Below are positions 61,335 through 64,000 of a stretch of DNA of 64,000 nt, piece after piece (the stretch's first letter is position 1; the number at the start of each line of letters is the position of its first letter). A model generated the notes under the pieces. It was not told the origin of the DNA. It saw only the letters and a list, made by a program, of their open reading frames with translations, and searched no databases. Source of the stretch: Bacteroidales bacterium (lineage in GTDB: Bacteria; Bacteroidota; Bacteroidia; Bacteroidales; CAIWKO01); assembly GCA_023228145.1 (NCBI GenBank), contig JALOBU010000002.1, forward strand, positions 62,001 to 126,000, written 5' to 3'. The translations under genes were made by a program, and so were the position numbers.

Positions 61335-63158
61335 ATGAAAAAAATCATTTATTTTTTTACAATTTGCCTGAGTTTTTGTACCTTTATACCTGAAAACATT
61401 TTAGCACAATGTCCAGGTTGTATAATAAATACCGGATGCACCTCTAATCCCCCCAAGCCTACTATTTGTCCGGAAACACTTCCTGATGGCTATACCATGC
61501 AGTCTTACGATCAGGATTTGTCATTTTATCTTCCTCATGAATTTGTTGATGATGGCACCGGATATGATGTTACACTGAATCAACTTGACATACTTAGTGT
61601 TGCCGGATTGCCTTTTGGATTAAGTTTTGAAACAAGCGCATCGCCAAACAACATTTATTATATCACAAGCAATCCTACCACAGAACATGGTTGCGGAAAA
61701 ATTTGCGGAACCCCGATTATGCCTGGGAACTACAGCATAACCGTTTCTGTTCTTGCACACGTTACCGTATTTGGAATTGGTCAAACCTCCCCTTCTTCTT
61801 TTATTATCCCAATTACAATTTTACCATCCCCTGCATCTAATAACGGGTTTTCTATTTCAAACCCATTTGGCTGCGCACCACTGGAAACAACTTATACAAC
61901 CAACAGACCAAGCAACGGAAATCCGAATTATTCATACAACTGGGATTTTGGCAACGATACTCAAAGTACTGAAGAAAATCCTCCTGCATTAAATTATACC
62001 ACACCAGGAAATTATATCGTTACATTACATACGACTATTGATACTCTTCCTTATTATCTTCAAAGCCTTACCATTAATTCTTCCAGTTGTGATGATGCTA
62101 TATGGAGCGACCCTGACTATTTCTTTAATTTAAAACAAGGCTCAACGACCATATACTCGGCTCCATACATTGATAATACTGAAGCACCTGTTACTTTTTC
62201 TTTTTCACCAATAGAATTAAATAATGCAACTTATACTATCGAAATAAGAGAATATGACGAAGGCATCTTAGGTGCTGATGACGTTTGCGGTGATTATAAT
62301 TTTCAGGGGCATACTGCAGGCACATTCACGCTTAGTGCAAGCGGCGGTGATGGGAATTCTAACATAACTTTTACAGTAAGCCATCCGGTGTTGAATTTTG
62401 ATGATGTTGATACGATAAAAGTTTTTCAACCTCCGATCATTGGGGCATATTCTTTTGTGCCTAATGATTCCGTTTGTGATAAAGATTCTATTTTTTTATC
62501 GGTTTCCGCTGCATATGGCAGCTCTTATCAGTGGTATAATGATACCAATGTGATAAATGGTGCCACCGAATTATCATACTGGGCAAAAGCAAGCGGTGAC
62601 TACTGGGTGGAAGTATCCAATGAAAATGGGTGCCGTACTAATTCGAACATGCAGACGCTTACATTTATTCCAAATCCTCCAAAACCTGGAACATGGGTGA
62701 CAGGGAATACCCTTAACACCAACCTTGCGGGCTATGATATGCAATGGTACTATGAGGACTCGCCTATAAACGGGGCAACCGGCCTGACCTATGATTATAC
62801 GGCTTCAGGCAATTATTTTGTAATGGCCACCAACTTTTTCGGCTGCGCTACATCGTCGGATACGGTTTACGTTACATATAGCTCAGGGCTTGCAGAAACA
62901 AATACCCTGAACGGAATACAACTTATTCCCAACCCTACTACTGGCAAATTTATAGTGAGCTTTGATGCAAATACGGCTGACGATATTCAGATTGTTGTTA
63001 GTGATATTACTGGCAGAGTGGTTTATCAAAATATTTATTCCGGCCTTAACGGGCGTTTTTTACAGGAAATTGACCTGAGCATGGTGCAGAAAGGCATTTA
63101 TATTGTGGAAATTGTTTCAGGAAATTCAAGGACAAATAGTAAACTTATTAAGCAATAG
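61335..63158 (+). CDS. T9SS type A cargo with PKD and Ig-like domains
   Basis: A 607-residue secreted protein: signal peptide ~1-25 (I-L-A-Q), a Cys-rich start (C-P-G-C, C-T-S-N, C-P), Ig-like sandwich domains, a PKD domain (~180-240: G-C-A-P-L-E-T-T-Y, W-D-F-G-N-D, T-P-G-N-Y-I-V-T-L), further beta domains (for example Q-W-Y-N-D-T-N-V, Q-W-Y-Y-E-D-S), and a type A sorting domain (last ~80: I-Q-L-I-P-N-P-T-T-G-K, then K-G-I-Y-I-V-E-I). The two Q-W-Y-N/Y repeats look like tandem copies of one domain. No catalytic motif; likely surface structure or adhesion. Confidence 0.85.
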   Translation: MKKIIYFFTICLSFCTFIPENILAQCPGCIINTGCTSNPPKPTICPETLPDGYTMQSYDQDLSFYLPHEFVDDGTGYDVTLNQLDILSVAGLPFGLSFETSASPNNIYYITSNPTTEHGCGKICGTPIMPGNYSITVSVLAHVTVFGIGQTSPSSFIIPITILPSPASNNGFSISNPFGCAPLETTYTTNRPSNGNPNYSYNWDFGNDTQSTEENPPALNYTTPGNYIVTLHTTIDTLPYYLQSLTINSSSCDDAIWSDPDYFFNLKQGSTTIYSAPYIDNTEAPVTFSFSPIELNNATYTIEIREYDEGILGADDVCGDYNFQGHTAGTFTLSASGGDGNSNITFTVSHPVLNFDDVDTIKVFQPPIIGAYSFVPNDSVCDKDSIFLSVSAAYGSSYQWYNDTNVINGATELSYWAKASGDYWVEVSNENGCRTNSNMQTLTFIPNPPKPGTWVTGNTLNTNLAGYDMQWYYEDSPINGATGLTYDYTASGNYFVMATNFFGCATSSDTVYVTYSSGLAETNTLNGIQLIPNPTTGKFIVSFDANTADDIQIVVSDITGRVVYQNIYSGLNGRFLQEIDLSMVQKGIYIVEIVSGNSRTNSKLIKQ

Positions 63159-63196
63159 TTTAAATAGGTTTATTTATAATCTCCCTGGCAGGTTTT

Positions 63197-64000
63197 TTAT
63201 AAAAAATTCAGGGCTTTTATTGCATTAAAAAGTACGTACATCTCTGCGGCTTCTTTAAAATGATATTTTGTAAGGTTCCTGTCAAAAAACCTGACATGTA
63301 TTAGTTCAAAACCCGGATTTAAAAAACATGCTAACACACTCTCATTTTCATAAATAAGTTTATCCCCGTCATAACTGAGTGTAGAAACAGTATTCTGCTC
63401 CTTTTTTATCAGAACGGTTTTTTTCTCCAGTTTGCTGAGGAAAAATCCTGAATTTGATTGACGGAATTTTTCAATGCTAATAAAGAACCTCGGTTTATCA
63501 GCAAACGGTTTTCCTGAAGTAGGACAAAATGTGGTGCAGTTGCCGCATTCGTTGCACAAATCGGCAATATTCAATACCTGATATGACTGGCTGATGTTCA
63601 TCTCATCATCATCTTCAAAAACAACTTCTTTATTGTTTTTCAACACGGCTTTTTGCAGCAACAACTTTTGAATCAGGGTTGTGTAAGGGAAGATAGCTCT
63701 ATTCGGGCAAACGGTAACGCAAATATTGCATAGCTCATCACAATGAAGACAGCGTGAGGCTTCAGATACTGCTTCAATTAATGTTAATCCCGGGGCAGGG
63801 GCTTGATTGATAGAAATAAAAGGTGGCTTGAAGTTTTTTGAAGGAATGTTTTTGTATTGCCTCCTTGAGCGCATTATCATCAGCTCGGTATAGGAATGTT
63901 TTTTTTCGGTTTTTTGAATAAACTGATATTTTTTTATTGCATGATTAATAATTTCCACTGCTGCCAGTCTGCCGTCAGCTATGGCTTTTATCACAGTAGA
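63197..64000 (-). CDS. YgfK-like FAD/Fe-S oxidoreductase, C-terminal part (cut by window edge)
   Basis: The frame runs off the window end and reads S-T-V-I-K-A-I-A-D-G-R-L-A-A, the conserved region after the NADPH-binding domain of glutamate-synthase-like beta subunits. Only ~267 C-terminal residues are present, 63994 being an internal GTG, not the start. Two Fe-S motifs follow: C-L-H-C-D-E-L-C-N-I-C-V-T-V-C-P and C-N-E-C-G-N-C-T-T-F-C-P. This layout matches YgfK (a putative selenate-reductase-related subunit); the natural substrate is not established. Convergent with the T9SS cargo. Confidence 0.75.
   Translation of the reverse strand, partial: STVIKAIADGRLAAVEIINHAIKKYQFIQKTEKKHSYTELMIMRSRRQYKNIPSKNFKPPFISINQAPAPGLTLIEAVSEASRCLHCDELCNICVTVCPNRAIFPYTTLIQKLLLQKAVLKNNKEVVFEDDDEMNISQSYQVLNIADLCNECGNCTTFCPTSGKPFADKPRFFISIEKFRQSNSGFFLSKLEKKTVLIKKEQNTVSTLSYDGDKLIYENESVLACFLNPGFELIHVRFFDRNLTKYHFKEAAEMYVLFNAIKALNFL

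Overview
The window reads as an AT-rich chromosome segment of a Bacteroidota bacterium, most likely a free-living, probably anaerobic or microaerobic member of the Bacteroidales/Marinilabiliales side. The evidence is internal. Five secreted proteins carry type IX secretion (T9SS) sorting domains: three of type A and two of type B (CHU_C). There are two PorP/SprF outer-membrane proteins, many SCK-type lipoprotein signals and Bacteroidota-style -7 promoter elements (TAnnTTTG) a short distance upstream of many starts. Shine-Dalgarno sites are rare. No phage, insertion sequence, CRISPR array or rRNA was seen; one tRNA-Ser(GGA) is present. No gene-free stretch exceeds 300 bases.

Layout. 1-2.7 kb: a three-gene surface operon (5'-truncated DUF4465 protein, a second T9SS cargo, and a YncE/BtuG-like beta-propeller lipoprotein) that resembles the surface part of Bacteroides vitamin B12 uptake loci. 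2.7-8.2 kb: an exported peptide deformylase paralogue, OsmC, and a glycosyltransferase/AsnB-type amidotransferase group. 8.2-11.6 kb (minus): serine hydrolase, outer-membrane protein, YggS and DapD. 11.8-14.6 kb: RuvX, cytosolic peptide deformylase, a TPR lipoprotein, free-methionine sulfoxide reductase, and the convergent c-di-AMP synthase CdaA. 14.8-20.8 kb: two successive pairs of a CHU_C-type T9SS cargo followed by a PorP/SprF protein. 20.9-29.3 kb: FabG, an ankyrin/outer-membrane protein, a heptosyltransferase-like GT9, Sua5/TsaC, CCA-adding enzyme, a pRiA4b ORF-3-like protein, MiaA and a DUF4405-like membrane protein.

29.3-37.1 kb (minus): a BrkB-family membrane protein, an ExbB-ExbD-ExbD-TonB energising operon with a clear terminator, and an upstream unit of tRNA-Ser, a small membrane protein, a PstS-like lipoprotein and a frameshifted TPR protein. 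37.3-41.5 kb: Mrp/ApbC and an NfuA-like Fe-S protein, then a compact 3-hydroxyacyl-CoA dehydrogenase / ketosynthase / acyl carrier protein cluster. 41.5-47.9 kb: riboflavin synthase, an AddA/RecB-like helicase-nuclease, an ArfB-like rescue factor, a patatin, a decayed MFS transporter remnant and a GRAM/PH-like protein. 48-56.5 kb: saccharopine dehydrogenase, TerB-DnaJ protein, YitT-GlpK, a membrane/TPR protein, an RhlE-type helicase and HU. 56.6-64 kb: a large FAD/Fe-S dehydrogenase, a TIGR00725-type pseudogene, an SPFH protein, a 607-residue T9SS cargo and the C-terminal end of a YgfK-like Fe-S oxidoreductase running off the window.

Most genes are housekeeping. The unusual items are the exported peptide deformylase, the T9SS-anchored version of a B12-type surface module, the ankyrin-barrel fusion, the three-gene acyl-carrier cluster and three decayed or frameshifted loci. 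I did not find clear evidence of a wholly new defence or mobile system.
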